From positions 372,001-436,000 of the forward strand of contig CALUFM010000001.1 of assembly GCA_944319935.1 (NCBI GenBank): a stretch of 64,000 bases of DNA, given 5' to 3'. The notes under the pieces are model-generated. The model was not told the DNA's origin, ran no database searches, and worked only from the letters and a program-made list of their open reading frames with translations. Made by a program: the position numbers and the translations under genes. The stretch is from an uncultured Prevotella sp. (GTDB lineage Bacteria > Bacteroidota > Bacteroidia > Bacteroidales > Bacteroidaceae). Of this stretch, positions 53,325 to 60,826 are shown one piece after another (within the stretch, counting starts at the first letter, position 1; the number at the start of each line of letters is the position of its first letter).

Positions 53325-54257
53325 TTATGTATTGGCCCAGCGCACACGCATCTGGTCGCCGATTATCTCTTGAACGTCTTTTACAAGCTGCTCGTCCATC
53401 GGTTCGTTGACATATCCGATGTTCTTCAGCACGTTGGCCGGATTAGCCGAGCTGAACAGAGTGGTAGCTATGCGCGGGTTGCTGGTAGAATACTGCACGG
53501 CAAGCTTTTCAATCGGGTAGCCCTTCTCGCTGCAATAGTCGGCCGCTCGCTTGCAAGCCGCCTTCAAAGCCTCAGGAGCCGGATGCCAGTCAGGCGCGCC
53601 GCGCTGTGAAAGCAGGCCCATTGAGAATGGCGAAGCGTTGACTATACCGACATTGTTTGCCTCAAAAAAGTCAAAATATTCAGTCAAGAGTTCGTCATTC
53701 AGACTGTAATGGCAGAAGTTCAGGACAGACTCCACAGTGCCGGCGGGCACGTGTTCGATGACCCACTTCAGGTTCTCCGGCTGCAAGTCGGTTATCCCGA
53801 CATGCCCGACAACACCTTTCTCCCTAAGCTTCACAAGAGCGGGGAGCGTCTCTGAAACAATCTGATTGAGGTCGGCGAACTCGACGTCATGCACGTTTAT
53901 GATGTCAATATAGTCGATGTTGAGCCTTTCCATGCTCTCATACACACTGTCGGTGACGCGCTTCGCCGAATAGTCCCACGTGTTAACGCCGTCCTTGCCG
54001 TAGCGTCCCACCTTGGTTGAAAGGTAATACTTGTCACGCGGTATCTCCTTCAACGCCTTGCCTAAGACGGTCTCGGCCTTGTAATGACCGTAATAAGGGG
54101 AAACGTCAATGAAGTTTATCCCGTTGTCAACAGCGGTGTGTACGGCCTTGATGCCTTCCGCCTCGCGTATGTCATGGAACACTCCTCCAAGCGACGATGC
54201 ACCGAAACCGAGGTTAGACACACGCAATCCAGTTTTTCCAAGTTCGTTATATACCAT
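53325..54257 (-). CDS. Aldo/keto reductase, L-fucose/L-galactose dehydrogenase-like
   Basis: The 310-residue AKR has the Asp-Tyr pair in FIDVSPYYGHYKAETVLG, Lys in YYLSTKVGRYG and His in IINVHDVEF. The start, MVYNELGKTGLRVSNLGFGA followed by SSLGGVF, matches the L-galactose dehydrogenase group, which also oxidises L-fucose to the lactone. It is the first gene of the operon and would carry out the first oxidation, feeding the lactonase encoded 136 nt downstream. Confidence 0.85.
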   Translation of the reverse strand: MVYNELGKTGLRVSNLGFGASSLGGVFHDIREAEGIKAVHTAVDNGINFIDVSPYYGHYKAETVLGKALKEIPRDKYYLSTKVGRYGKDGVNTWDYSAKRVTDSVYESMERLNIDYIDIINVHDVEFADLNQIVSETLPALVKLREKGVVGHVGITDLQPENLKWVIEHVPAGTVESVLNFCHYSLNDELLTEYFDFFEANNVGIVNASPFSMGLLSQRGAPDWHPAPEALKAACKRAADYCSEKGYPIEKLAVQYSTSNPRIATTLFSSANPANVLKNIGYVNEPMDEQLVKDVQEIIGDQMRVRWANT

Positions 54258-54334
54258 AATATATATGTTTTACGTTTATAGCGATGACGGAAAAAAACGT
54301 GGTTTGTAATATTAATTATGTTAAAATTTTGCCG

Positions 54335-54342
54335 CAAAAATA
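54335..54342 (-). promoter_or_regulatory. Putative -7 element of the sugar oxidation operon
   Basis: The minus strand reads TATTTTTG, 77 nt before the aldo/keto reductase start. The -33 is not clear. Confidence 0.45.
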
Positions 54343-54400
54343 CGGTCAAAGGTTTCAAAATGGCGTAGCAGTTGTCCGCATGAAGTTCACCGGCAGCGGC

Positions 54401-55423
54401 TTAACCACGCATGAACTCATTGTAACGGCCAAGCTGTTCTGTTATGTCCTGCATGTCGCCCTCCCTGAAAAACGCGGCAGCTTTCTTGGGGTGCCAGTTG
54501 CCGACGACGCGCCCTCCGCTTACGATTACGGGGTAAAACAGGCCGTTGTTGCTGTACGCACGCGGACGGAACTCATTCTCGAGTACATGGTGGCGACTCT
54601 TGTAGCCGAGCAGGTATTCGTCATACGACGGCAGCAGGAGCGTCTGCCTGCGACAGCCTCGCATGCGGCAATCCCTGTGGATGTAGTATGCTGCGCCGCC
54701 ATGCTTTTCTTCCATAAGTTCGTTGCGGAGCGCATCGATAGCCGCGCGGCATTCGCTGACATTCAAGTTAGTCCACCACACAAAGTCTTCAAGCGTGGCG
54801 GGCGAATGGCTACGGAAATATTTTCGGGCGAGCATGGCAACAGCCTCCTCACATGAAGGCTCTGCTGCCGGAGGTATGCGCTCGTCGATGAGCGCGTATG
54901 TATTTTCCTTGCTGTCAAGCTCTCCGCTGCAAATGATGCCGTCCAGTTCCGCCCTTCGCAGGAAGATAGACATGGCATGAACAGTATCTGACAGGCCAAG
55001 CTCCGCCAACCGTTCAACAAGTTCGGTCTTGGTCGTAGACCTGCGTCCGGCAAGTGCCTGCCATATCAGGCTGTTGGCGCGATTGTATTCATCTTCACTG
55101 ATAACCCGTCCTTGGTACGCCGTATATCCGTTGATAGCGGCTTTGTTCCTGTCGGCGCAGAGCTTCAGCATCCAACGCAGGTCTTCCGCTGCCACAAGCT
55201 GCCACGTACAACGGAAAAGGTGCGTGCGGACGATGCGCCCGGAGTTGTATGCCGACCTGAACGCCGCCATTGAAGGACGTTTCATCCTTATGCCGACAGC
55301 CCAGCGCATCATCCTATATTCCTGCGCCTGCAACATGCCCATGTGAGAAACAAGGTCGTGGACGTCGGTAAATAGTGAGGCGACAAGCTGCTGGTTTAGC
55401 AGCCGTATGTTGGGTATGTTCAT
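54401..55423 (-). CDS. Winged-helix DNA-binding protein (HTH_42, AlkZ-like family)
   Basis: The ATG at 55423 (MNIPNIRLLNQQLV) gives 340 residues and lies 20 nt after the preceding stop. Family features are LVSHMGMLQAQEYRMMRWAV, RTHLFRCTWQLVAAEDLRWM and SPATLEDFVWWTNLNVSEC, then LLLPSYDEYLLGYKSRHHV near the end. This is the winged-helix superfamily that includes the AlkZ/YcaQ DNA glycosylases. AlkZ-type QxQ or QxD catalytic motifs: MLQAQEYRMM contains QAQ, consistent with a glycosylase-like role. Function not proven. Confidence 0.75.
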   Translation of the reverse strand: MNIPNIRLLNQQLVASLFTDVHDLVSHMGMLQAQEYRMMRWAVGIRMKRPSMAAFRSAYNSGRIVRTHLFRCTWQLVAAEDLRWMLKLCADRNKAAINGYTAYQGRVISEDEYNRANSLIWQALAGRRSTTKTELVERLAELGLSDTVHAMSIFLRRAELDGIICSGELDSKENTYALIDERIPPAAEPSCEEAVAMLARKYFRSHSPATLEDFVWWTNLNVSECRAAIDALRNELMEEKHGGAAYYIHRDCRMRGCRRQTLLLPSYDEYLLGYKSRHHVLENEFRPRAYSNNGLFYPVIVSGGRVVGNWHPKKAAAFFREGDMQDITEQLGRYNEFMRG

Positions 55424-55442
55424 GCTTCCTATGCGCTTCGGC

Positions 55443-56108
55443 TTACCTGTAAATAGAATACTGGCAACCAGTTCCCTGCGCATACTTGCCAAAAAGGCGC
55501 ACAAGGTATTCTGCATTTGCCTTAACCTGCGCCTCGTTCCCATCGTAACCGTTGACAAGGACGAGTACGCGCCGCGTGTCGATGGTGATTTTCGTGCGTT
55601 CGTTGTCGCTCGTAGGCGTACCCACTCCGCCTATGGCGTCGCGGTATACGGGCAGTCCGGCAATGTTGAGCATTCCCCTGCCGATGCCCTCGTAAGGCTC
55701 GCCCTCGCGCCCGACACCGAGCGTAAGCGTATCGCCGACGAACTTGTCTGCGTCGAAACCGCCTATGCTGTAACCGTAGGCGATGCTCGCAAGGTTGATT
55801 AAATCGACCAGCGTGTCGATTTGGTAAAGCTGTTTGCCTTGCAGCATACGCCTGATTAACGCCTCCGCCGCCGGGCGGTAGCGGCTCGGGTCTTTACCAC
55901 ACGCACGGTAAACGCGGCGCGTAGCCTCGATGCCTGGTATTTGCTTGATTGTCTCAGTGGTATATTCCTCCCTGTATTTCTCGCCAAGAGCTTCAATTTC
56001 AGCCCACAGCTCCGCATTGTATCCGCTGTTGACAACCTCTGCCTCTACCGCCGCACCGACAAAACCCGGGCAGACTCGCTCTATTTCTGTTGATACAATG
56101 ATTTTCAC
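55443..56108 (-). CDS. B3/B4 tRNA-binding domain protein
   Basis: The 221-residue protein matches the stand-alone B3/4 domain of phenylalanyl-tRNA synthetase beta chain: TRRVYRACGKDPSRYRPAAE, LVDLINLASIAYGYSIGGFD and AGLPVYRDAIGGVGTPTSDN. Such proteins may edit or bind mischarged tRNA, but the role is not settled. It is cotranscribed with the winged-helix gene. The start follows AT-rich sequence with no obvious ribosome site, as is normal in Bacteroidetes. Confidence 0.82.
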   Translation of the reverse strand: MKIIVSTEIERVCPGFVGAAVEAEVVNSGYNAELWAEIEALGEKYREEYTTETIKQIPGIEATRRVYRACGKDPSRYRPAAEALIRRMLQGKQLYQIDTLVDLINLASIAYGYSIGGFDADKFVGDTLTLGVGREGEPYEGIGRGMLNIAGLPVYRDAIGGVGTPTSDNERTKITIDTRRVLVLVNGYDGNEAQVKANAEYLVRLFGKYAQGTGCQYSIYR

Positions 56109-56186
56109 GTTTTTTATTTATTTTCTTATGCAACTGTATTTTTTATGGCTTACAATAAACAAAACAAACCTTTAACGCTCTGCGTG

Positions 56187-56591
56187 TCAGCCAAAATTGA
56201 AGTCCTTGTCCTTTCTATAGGCCATTCCCGTGAACGCGCAAACAAGCTCGCCACGCTGGTTGCGCACCTTGACTTCAAGATATGGAACTTTGGGATGATT
56301 AAGTGTTTCCACAGCTTCCGCCGTAAGTAAGTCACCTTCAACGGCTGAATGCAGAAATGAAATGGTGCTTTCAATACTGAACGTGAGCTTGCCATGGCTG
56401 TTCATCACCGCGGCCAAAGCGAGGTCGGCAAGTGTGAACAACGCCCCTCCCTGACAGACCCCACCGGCATTAAGATGTTCTTTTGTCACCGTCATCTCGG
56501 CAACGGCACGGCCTTCTTCCACTTCTGTCAACCGCGCACCGACATTAGCCGCAAAGCGGTCTGACTGGTTAAGAAATTCTTTCAACTTCAT
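56187..56591 (-). CDS. PaaI-like hotdog-fold thioesterase
   Basis: The 134-residue protein shows the hotdog signature HLNAGGVCQGGALFTLADLA with the catalytic-type Asp, and a second half that packs on it (LTFSIESTISFLHSAVEGDL). Length and motif fit PaaI/YbgC-like acyl-CoA thioesterases. The substrate is not predictable. The ORF ends in DFNFG, about 80 nt before the B3/B4 start. Confidence 0.85.
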   Translation of the reverse strand: MKLKEFLNQSDRFAANVGARLTEVEEGRAVAEMTVTKEHLNAGGVCQGGALFTLADLALAAVMNSHGKLTFSIESTISFLHSAVEGDLLTAEAVETLNHPKVPYLEVKVRNQRGELVCAFTGMAYRKDKDFNFG

Positions 56592-56657
56592 ATTTCACCT
56601 CCTTGTATTTTCAACTTCATACAACATTGCAGCCAAGATGTCATCATCAAACAAAAA

Positions 56658-56690
56658 AGGCCGCTTTTACAACGAACGTAAAAGCAGCCT
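56658..56690 (-). terminator. Terminator of the zap-rny operon
   Basis: The hairpin aggccgcttttac (56658-56670) / gtaaaagcagcct (56678-56690) with a 7-nt loop is followed on the minus strand by six T. It lies about 35 nt after the rny stop. Confidence 0.8.
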
Positions 56691-56724
56691 GTCTTGGCAT
56701 GGTAAATTGTCTTTTATGTATCAA

Positions 56725-58260
56725 TTACTTGGCGTAAGCCACGCTGCGAGTCTCACGGATGACGGTAATCTTCACCTGTCCAGGATAAGTCATCTCATTT
56801 TGAATCTTCGTAGCGATTTCGCCTGAAAGTTTTTCAGTATCCTTGTCGTCCATCTTGTCCGCACCGACAATCACACGGAGTTCGCGTCCAGCCTGTATGG
56901 CGTATGTCTTCGTAACGCCAGGATAACTCATGGCTATGGCTTCAAGGTCGTTAAGACGCTTGATGTAAGCCTCCACAATTTCACGACGCGCACCAGGACG
57001 CGCACCGCTTATGGCATCGCACACCTGTACAATCGGCGCAAGCAGCGTGTTCATTTCCATCTCGTCATGGTGTGCGCCTATGGCGTTGACGATATCGGGC
57101 TTCTCCTTGTATTTCTCTGCTATCTTCGCTCCATAAAGTGCGTGAGGAAGTTCGCTCTCCTCGTCAGGCACTTTTCCTATGTCGTGCAACAATCCGGCAC
57201 GCTTTGCCTTTTTCGGGTTCAAGCCAAGTTCCGATGCCATCACTGCGCAAAGATTGGCTGTTTCACGTGCATGCTGCAAAAGGTTCTGACCATAACTTGA
57301 GCGATACTTCATCTTACCGATAATCCTGATAAGTTCTGGATGCAAACCATGTATGCCGAGGTCGATTGCGGTACGCTTGCCTGTTTCAATTATTTCATTG
57401 TCAAGCTGTTTCTTTACCTTGGCAACGACTTCTTCTATTCGTGCCGGATGGATGCGCCCGTCTGTCACAAGCTGATGTAAAGCGAGACGGCAAACCTCAC
57501 GCCTGATTGGGTCGAAAGCTGAAATCACAATAGCTTCAGGAGTATCGTCTACGACGATTTCAACACCAGTCGCAGCCTCCAAGGCACGTATGTTGCGCCC
57601 CTCGCGGCCAATGATGCGTCCCTTAACCTCATCATTATCAATGTGGAACACACTTACAGAATTTTCAATCGCTGTTTCCGTGGCCACACGCTGTATCGTC
57701 TGTATGACTATTTTCTTGGCTTGCGCATTGGCATTGAGCTTTGCCTCGTCCATTATCTCGTTGACATAGCTTGCCGCATCGGTACGAGCCTCGTCTTTCA
57801 AGCTTTCAACAAGTCGGTTTTTCGCCTCTTCCGCACTGAGTCCTGAAAGCTCTTCAAGCTTCTCACGCTCCTGCAACTGCATCTTGTCAAGTTCCTCTTG
57901 CTTAATCTGCAACAACTTCTTTTCATTTTCCACACGCTGTTGTTGCTGGTCAAGGTCTTGCTTTTTGCGTCCAAGTTCTTCCTGACGCTGGTTCAAGGAA
58001 ATCTCGCGCTGCTTCAAGCGGTTTTCGCTCTGCTGTATCTTTTGGTTGCGACTTTGCACCTCTTTTTCCAATTCAGACTTTTTGTTAAGGAATTTCTCCT
58101 TGACTTCCAGCATCTTTTTCTCTTTCAACACATCCGCTTCTTTCTCCGCGGCACCTATCATTTGATTATATTTCCCGGTAACGACATACCTGAAAATACA
58201 ATAACCCGCAAGGCCTCCTATCACGAGAGCCACTACGGCAATAACAATATTCAATATCAT
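56725..58260 (-). CDS. rny: Ribonuclease Y
   Basis: The 511-residue endoribonuclease has one N-terminal membrane helix ([20 protein letters not shown]), a long coiled coil (about residues 30-190), a KH domain ([20 protein letters not shown]) and an HD domain ([20 protein letters not shown]). It starts mRNA decay at the membrane. It is the last gene of a cluster with zapA and a ZapB-like gene, a common Bacteroidetes order. Confidence 0.96.
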   Translation of the reverse strand: MILNIVIAVVALVIGGLAGYCIFRYVVTGKYNQMIGAAEKEADVLKEKKMLEVKEKFLNKKSELEKEVQSRNQKIQQSENRLKQREISLNQRQEELGRKKQDLDQQQQRVENEKKLLQIKQEELDKMQLQEREKLEELSGLSAEEAKNRLVESLKDEARTDAASYVNEIMDEAKLNANAQAKKIVIQTIQRVATETAIENSVSVFHIDNDEVKGRIIGREGRNIRALEAATGVEIVVDDTPEAIVISAFDPIRREVCRLALHQLVTDGRIHPARIEEVVAKVKKQLDNEIIETGKRTAIDLGIHGLHPELIRIIGKMKYRSSYGQNLLQHARETANLCAVMASELGLNPKKAKRAGLLHDIGKVPDEESELPHALYGAKIAEKYKEKPDIVNAIGAHHDEMEMNTLLAPIVQVCDAISGARPGARREIVEAYIKRLNDLEAIAMSYPGVTKTYAIQAGRELRVIVGADKMDDKDTEKLSGEIATKIQNEMTYPGQVKITVIRETRSVAYAK

Positions 58261-58287
58261 TTGTTAATTTATTTTTAGTTAATATTC

Positions 58288-58614
58288 TCACTTTTTCTTG
58301 TCAAGTGACAAGTTGTTCACGCCCAATGCTTCTTCAATCTCTGTGGTAAGCTTCGTGAGAATACCATTATACGGTTCGGTGTCATTATGAGTCTTTTCAA
58401 ACTCCAAGGCAATGGCTATGTCCAACATAGCCATGAAAAGTATTTCTTTTTCGCTTTTTGATGTCCTGTAACGTTCGGACAACATGTTCACCTTTTCCGT
58501 GATAAGCTTTGCTGCGTTACGACAATAAGACTCGTCTTCCCGCATTATAGTAACCGGGATGTCCGTATCGTAAACATGCAATCTTATATGTAATTTGTCG
58601 TTCTCTCCTGCCAT
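58288..58614 (-). CDS. zapA: Cell division protein ZapA
   Basis: From the ATG at 58614 the product has 108 residues, normal for ZapA. The N-terminus (KLHIRLHVYDTDIPVTIMRE) is the FtsZ-binding beta domain, and the C-terminal helix (SEKEILFMAMLDIAIALEFE) forms the tetramer coiled coil. ZapA bundles FtsZ filaments at the septum. The upstream ATG at 58620 is a weaker alternative. It starts 10 nt after the coiled-coil gene. Confidence 0.88.
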   Translation of the reverse strand: MAGENDKLHIRLHVYDTDIPVTIMREDESYCRNAAKLITEKVNMLSERYRTSKSEKEILFMAMLDIAIALEFEKTHNDTEPYNGILTKLTTEIEEALGVNNLSLDKKK

Positions 58615-58624
58615 CGCCACCAGT

Positions 58625-58918
58625 TTATTTTCCGCTCAGCAGCGTGATACACTTGTTCACCTCCCTTATCAGGCCGGACAATCTGCGCTTTGCCGATTCA
58701 ATGTCGCCATCGCTGATTTCCATCATCTTAGCCATTTTGAGGCTTTCATAATCCTTACATGCCTGCTCCCGACTTTCCTTGAGACGTTTTATCTCATCTT
58801 CAAGCTCTCCAACCATCGCATAAAGCTCCTCATTCTCCTTCTTCAACTCTTCATATTGGAGAATCATCTGCCTTACACGAGTGGTAAAAAGCGTTAGGAT
58901 TTTGTCATTGTCAGCCAT
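58625..58918 (-). CDS. Small coiled-coil protein, possibly ZapB-like
   Basis: The 97-residue protein is nearly all coiled coil, with heptads through MILQYEELKKENEELYAMVG and ELEDEIKRLKESREQ. It precedes zapA and rny. By position and form it may be the ZapB-type partner of ZapA, but there is no specific sequence mark. Its promoter carries an inverted repeat (58932-58947). Confidence 0.7.
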   Translation of the reverse strand: MADNDKILTLFTTRVRQMILQYEELKKENEELYAMVGELEDEIKRLKESREQACKDYESLKMAKMMEISDGDIESAKRRLSGLIREVNKCITLLSGK

Positions 58919-58931
58919 CTAAATGGATTTT

Positions 58932-58967
58932 GTCTACAAAAGTAGACCTTTTTTGTCACATTGCAAA
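58932..58967 (-). promoter_or_regulatory. Promoter of the zapB-like-zapA-rny operon with operator-like palindrome
   Basis: On the minus strand TTTG (58967-58964), 19 nt, and TACTTTTG (58944-58937) match the consensus fully. The -7 element is embedded in the perfect inverted repeat gtctac-aaaa-gtagac (58932-58947). Confidence 0.65.
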
Positions 58968-59048
58968 ATTTATTTAGTCGAATTTAAGAAAATTCATGTT
59001 TTAAGGCAGTTACACACACCTTTACAACTTGCTTAAACTCAAATAATT

Positions 59049-59687
59049 TTACTTTTTGCCCGCATCATCGTCTGTATTTGGGCGCGGTTCTTTCTTAGCA
59101 AGCATGACAACTTGATAAACGAAATCAGTTATCCACTTCTCACTGAAGCCCAGACGTTTGTCGTATGTGCGGATTGCGACAACCGTTTTCATCACTCCTG
59201 CATCCTTGAAATCATTCTTGTGGAAAATATCTGAAACAGTCTTTTCCGTCATCCCATAAATAGCCTTCTTCATAAATGACGGCATGCGGAGCTTGAACTT
59301 CATCAAATTGCCCATCAACATCATTATGTCTTGGGTGAAATTCTGGAACTGTATGAGGTATGTCTGCACATCCTGTACTTTCCTACAATTCTTGCGGATA
59401 CTTTGGTCAAGCTCTTTGAAGAATTCATCGTTGGTCTTGTACAGGTCTTTCAGCATCTTTTTACAGTGTTTCTTCTCTCCCACTCCCAACTTGTTGTTCA
59501 CCGTAGGGACATGCAGGGTTGTCTTGAACATTCTCAAATCCGGCAAAACCGCCAAATTGGTGATGCCGGCATTCTCTGCAATCGCAGCCTGAAGATAAAC
59601 ACGGACAAGTGTCATATAATCCTCCATTCCGCCGATTTTATGTTCTTTCGTATTGTTCTTTCCGAACAGTTTATTAAAAAATCCCAT
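59049..59687 (-). CDS. Conserved-looking protein of unknown function
   Basis: The 212-residue soluble protein is basic in the first half and mostly helical (for instance LKDLYKTNDEFFKELDQSIR and KFKLRMPSFMKKAIYGMTEK). It starts with MGFFNKLFGKNN, a motif like those of small secretion-associated or membrane-attached factors. No domain is recognised. It has a full consensus promoter and lies between the zap operon and rfbA, with its own promoter divergent from rfbA. Confidence 0.7.
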   Translation of the reverse strand: MGFFNKLFGKNNTKEHKIGGMEDYMTLVRVYLQAAIAENAGITNLAVLPDLRMFKTTLHVPTVNNKLGVGEKKHCKKMLKDLYKTNDEFFKELDQSIRKNCRKVQDVQTYLIQFQNFTQDIMMLMGNLMKFKLRMPSFMKKAIYGMTEKTVSDIFHKNDFKDAGVMKTVVAIRTYDKRLGFSEKWITDFVYQVVMLAKKEPRPNTDDDAGKK

Positions 59688-59743
59688 ATCAAAATTTAAT
59701 TATAAAATCTATAAAGTCTATGCTCATTTTTTAAACATAAGTG

Positions 59744-59774
59744 CAAAAATACATCAAATGCGCCAAAAACCAAA
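59744..59774 (-). promoter_or_regulatory. Promoter of the 59049-59687 gene
   Basis: On the minus strand TTTG (59774-59771), 19 nt and TATTTTTG (59751-59744) are a full consensus match, 57 nt before the start codon. Confidence 0.7.
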
Positions 59775-59780
59775 ATAAAA

Positions 59781-59812
59781 TTTGATTATTATCCATTTTT
59801 ATTATACCTTTG
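59781..59812 (+). promoter_or_regulatory. Promoter of the rfbA-wzc operon
   Basis: TTTG (59781-59784), a 20-nt spacer and TACCTTTG (59805-59812) match the consensus fully. The -33 boxes of this and the divergent promoter are 6 nt apart. The leader is about 105 nt. Confidence 0.7.
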
Positions 59813-59923
59813 CAACAATGACGGCGGACATGTCGCCATGTACAATTCACAAGAACATGTTTAACATCGGCAAACCGCGCCCTGCGGAATGCCACTTTTC
59901 ACATCAACAAAACATATCGCAAA

Positions 59924-60805
59924 ATGAAAGGAATAGTACTTGCGGGTGGTTCTGGTACAAGGTTGTACCCTATTACTAAAGGCATCAGCAAACAACTGAT
60001 ACCAATATTCGACAAGCCAATGATATATTATCCCATCTCCGTACTCATGCTTGCGGGAATACGGGAAATCCTTATAATATCAACCCCTCATGACCTCCCG
60101 GGGTTCAAACGCCTGTTGGGAGACGGCTCTGACTTTGGCGTAAGCTTTGAATATGCCGAACAGCCGTCACCAGACGGACTGGCCCAAGCTTTCATCATTG
60201 GCGAAGAATTCATCGGGAAAGACAGTGTATGCCTTGTCCTTGGAGACAACATCTTTCACGGAGCGGGGTTTACCAGCTTGCTGAAAAACAGCGTAAAGAA
60301 CGCCGAAGAAGAAGACAATGCTACAGTTTTCGGCTATTATGTAAACGACCCGGAACGTTATGGCGTCGCCGAATTCGATGCAAACGGTAATTGTCTCAGC
60401 ATTGAAGAAAAACCGGCTCATCCCAAAAGCAACTATGCCGTAGTTGGTTTGTACTTCTACCCGAACAGCGTTGTCAAAATAGCCAAAACAATAAAGCCGA
60501 GCGCACGTGGAGAACTTGAAATCACAACAGTCAACCAAGACTACCTAAAACAAGGCCGCCTGAAAGTGCAGACTTTGCAACGTGGTTTCGCATGGCTTGA
60601 CACTGGCACCCATGACAGCCTCAGCGAGGCATCGACATTCATTGAAGTCATCGAGAAAAGACAAGGCCTGAAGATTGCGTGTCTTGAAGAAATCGCATTC
60701 AAAAGCGGTTGGATAGACGCAAACAAGCTTAAAGCCGTGGCGCAACCGATGCTAAAGAATGACTACGGAAAGTATCTTATGAATTTAGTAACTGAAAACA
60801 ACTAA
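59924..60805 (+). CDS. rfbA: Glucose-1-phosphate thymidylyltransferase
   Basis: The 293-residue enzyme makes dTDP-glucose, the first step of dTDP-L-rhamnose synthesis. The signature [20 protein letters not shown], the catalytic region [13 protein letters not shown] and [13 protein letters not shown] are typical of RmlA/RfbA. No rfbB, rfbC or rfbD follows; the next gene is the wzc-like autokinase, which suggests an exopolysaccharide locus continuing outside the window. Confidence 0.96.
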   Translation: MKGIVLAGGSGTRLYPITKGISKQLIPIFDKPMIYYPISVLMLAGIREILIISTPHDLPGFKRLLGDGSDFGVSFEYAEQPSPDGLAQAFIIGEEFIGKDSVCLVLGDNIFHGAGFTSLLKNSVKNAEEEDNATVFGYYVNDPERYGVAEFDANGNCLSIEEKPAHPKSNYAVVGLYFYPNSVVKIAKTIKPSARGELEITTVNQDYLKQGRLKVQTLQRGFAWLDTGTHDSLSEASTFIEVIEKRQGLKIACLEEIAFKSGWIDANKLKAVAQPMLKNDYGKYLMNLVTENN

Positions 60806-60826
60806 CCATCACAAAAGCAGAAATTG

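Noticed and set aside
59782-59979. A small plus-strand frame overlapping the start of rfbA.
   Set aside because: It spans the promoter and runs into rfbA in another frame. No family features are seen and the rfbA start is clear.
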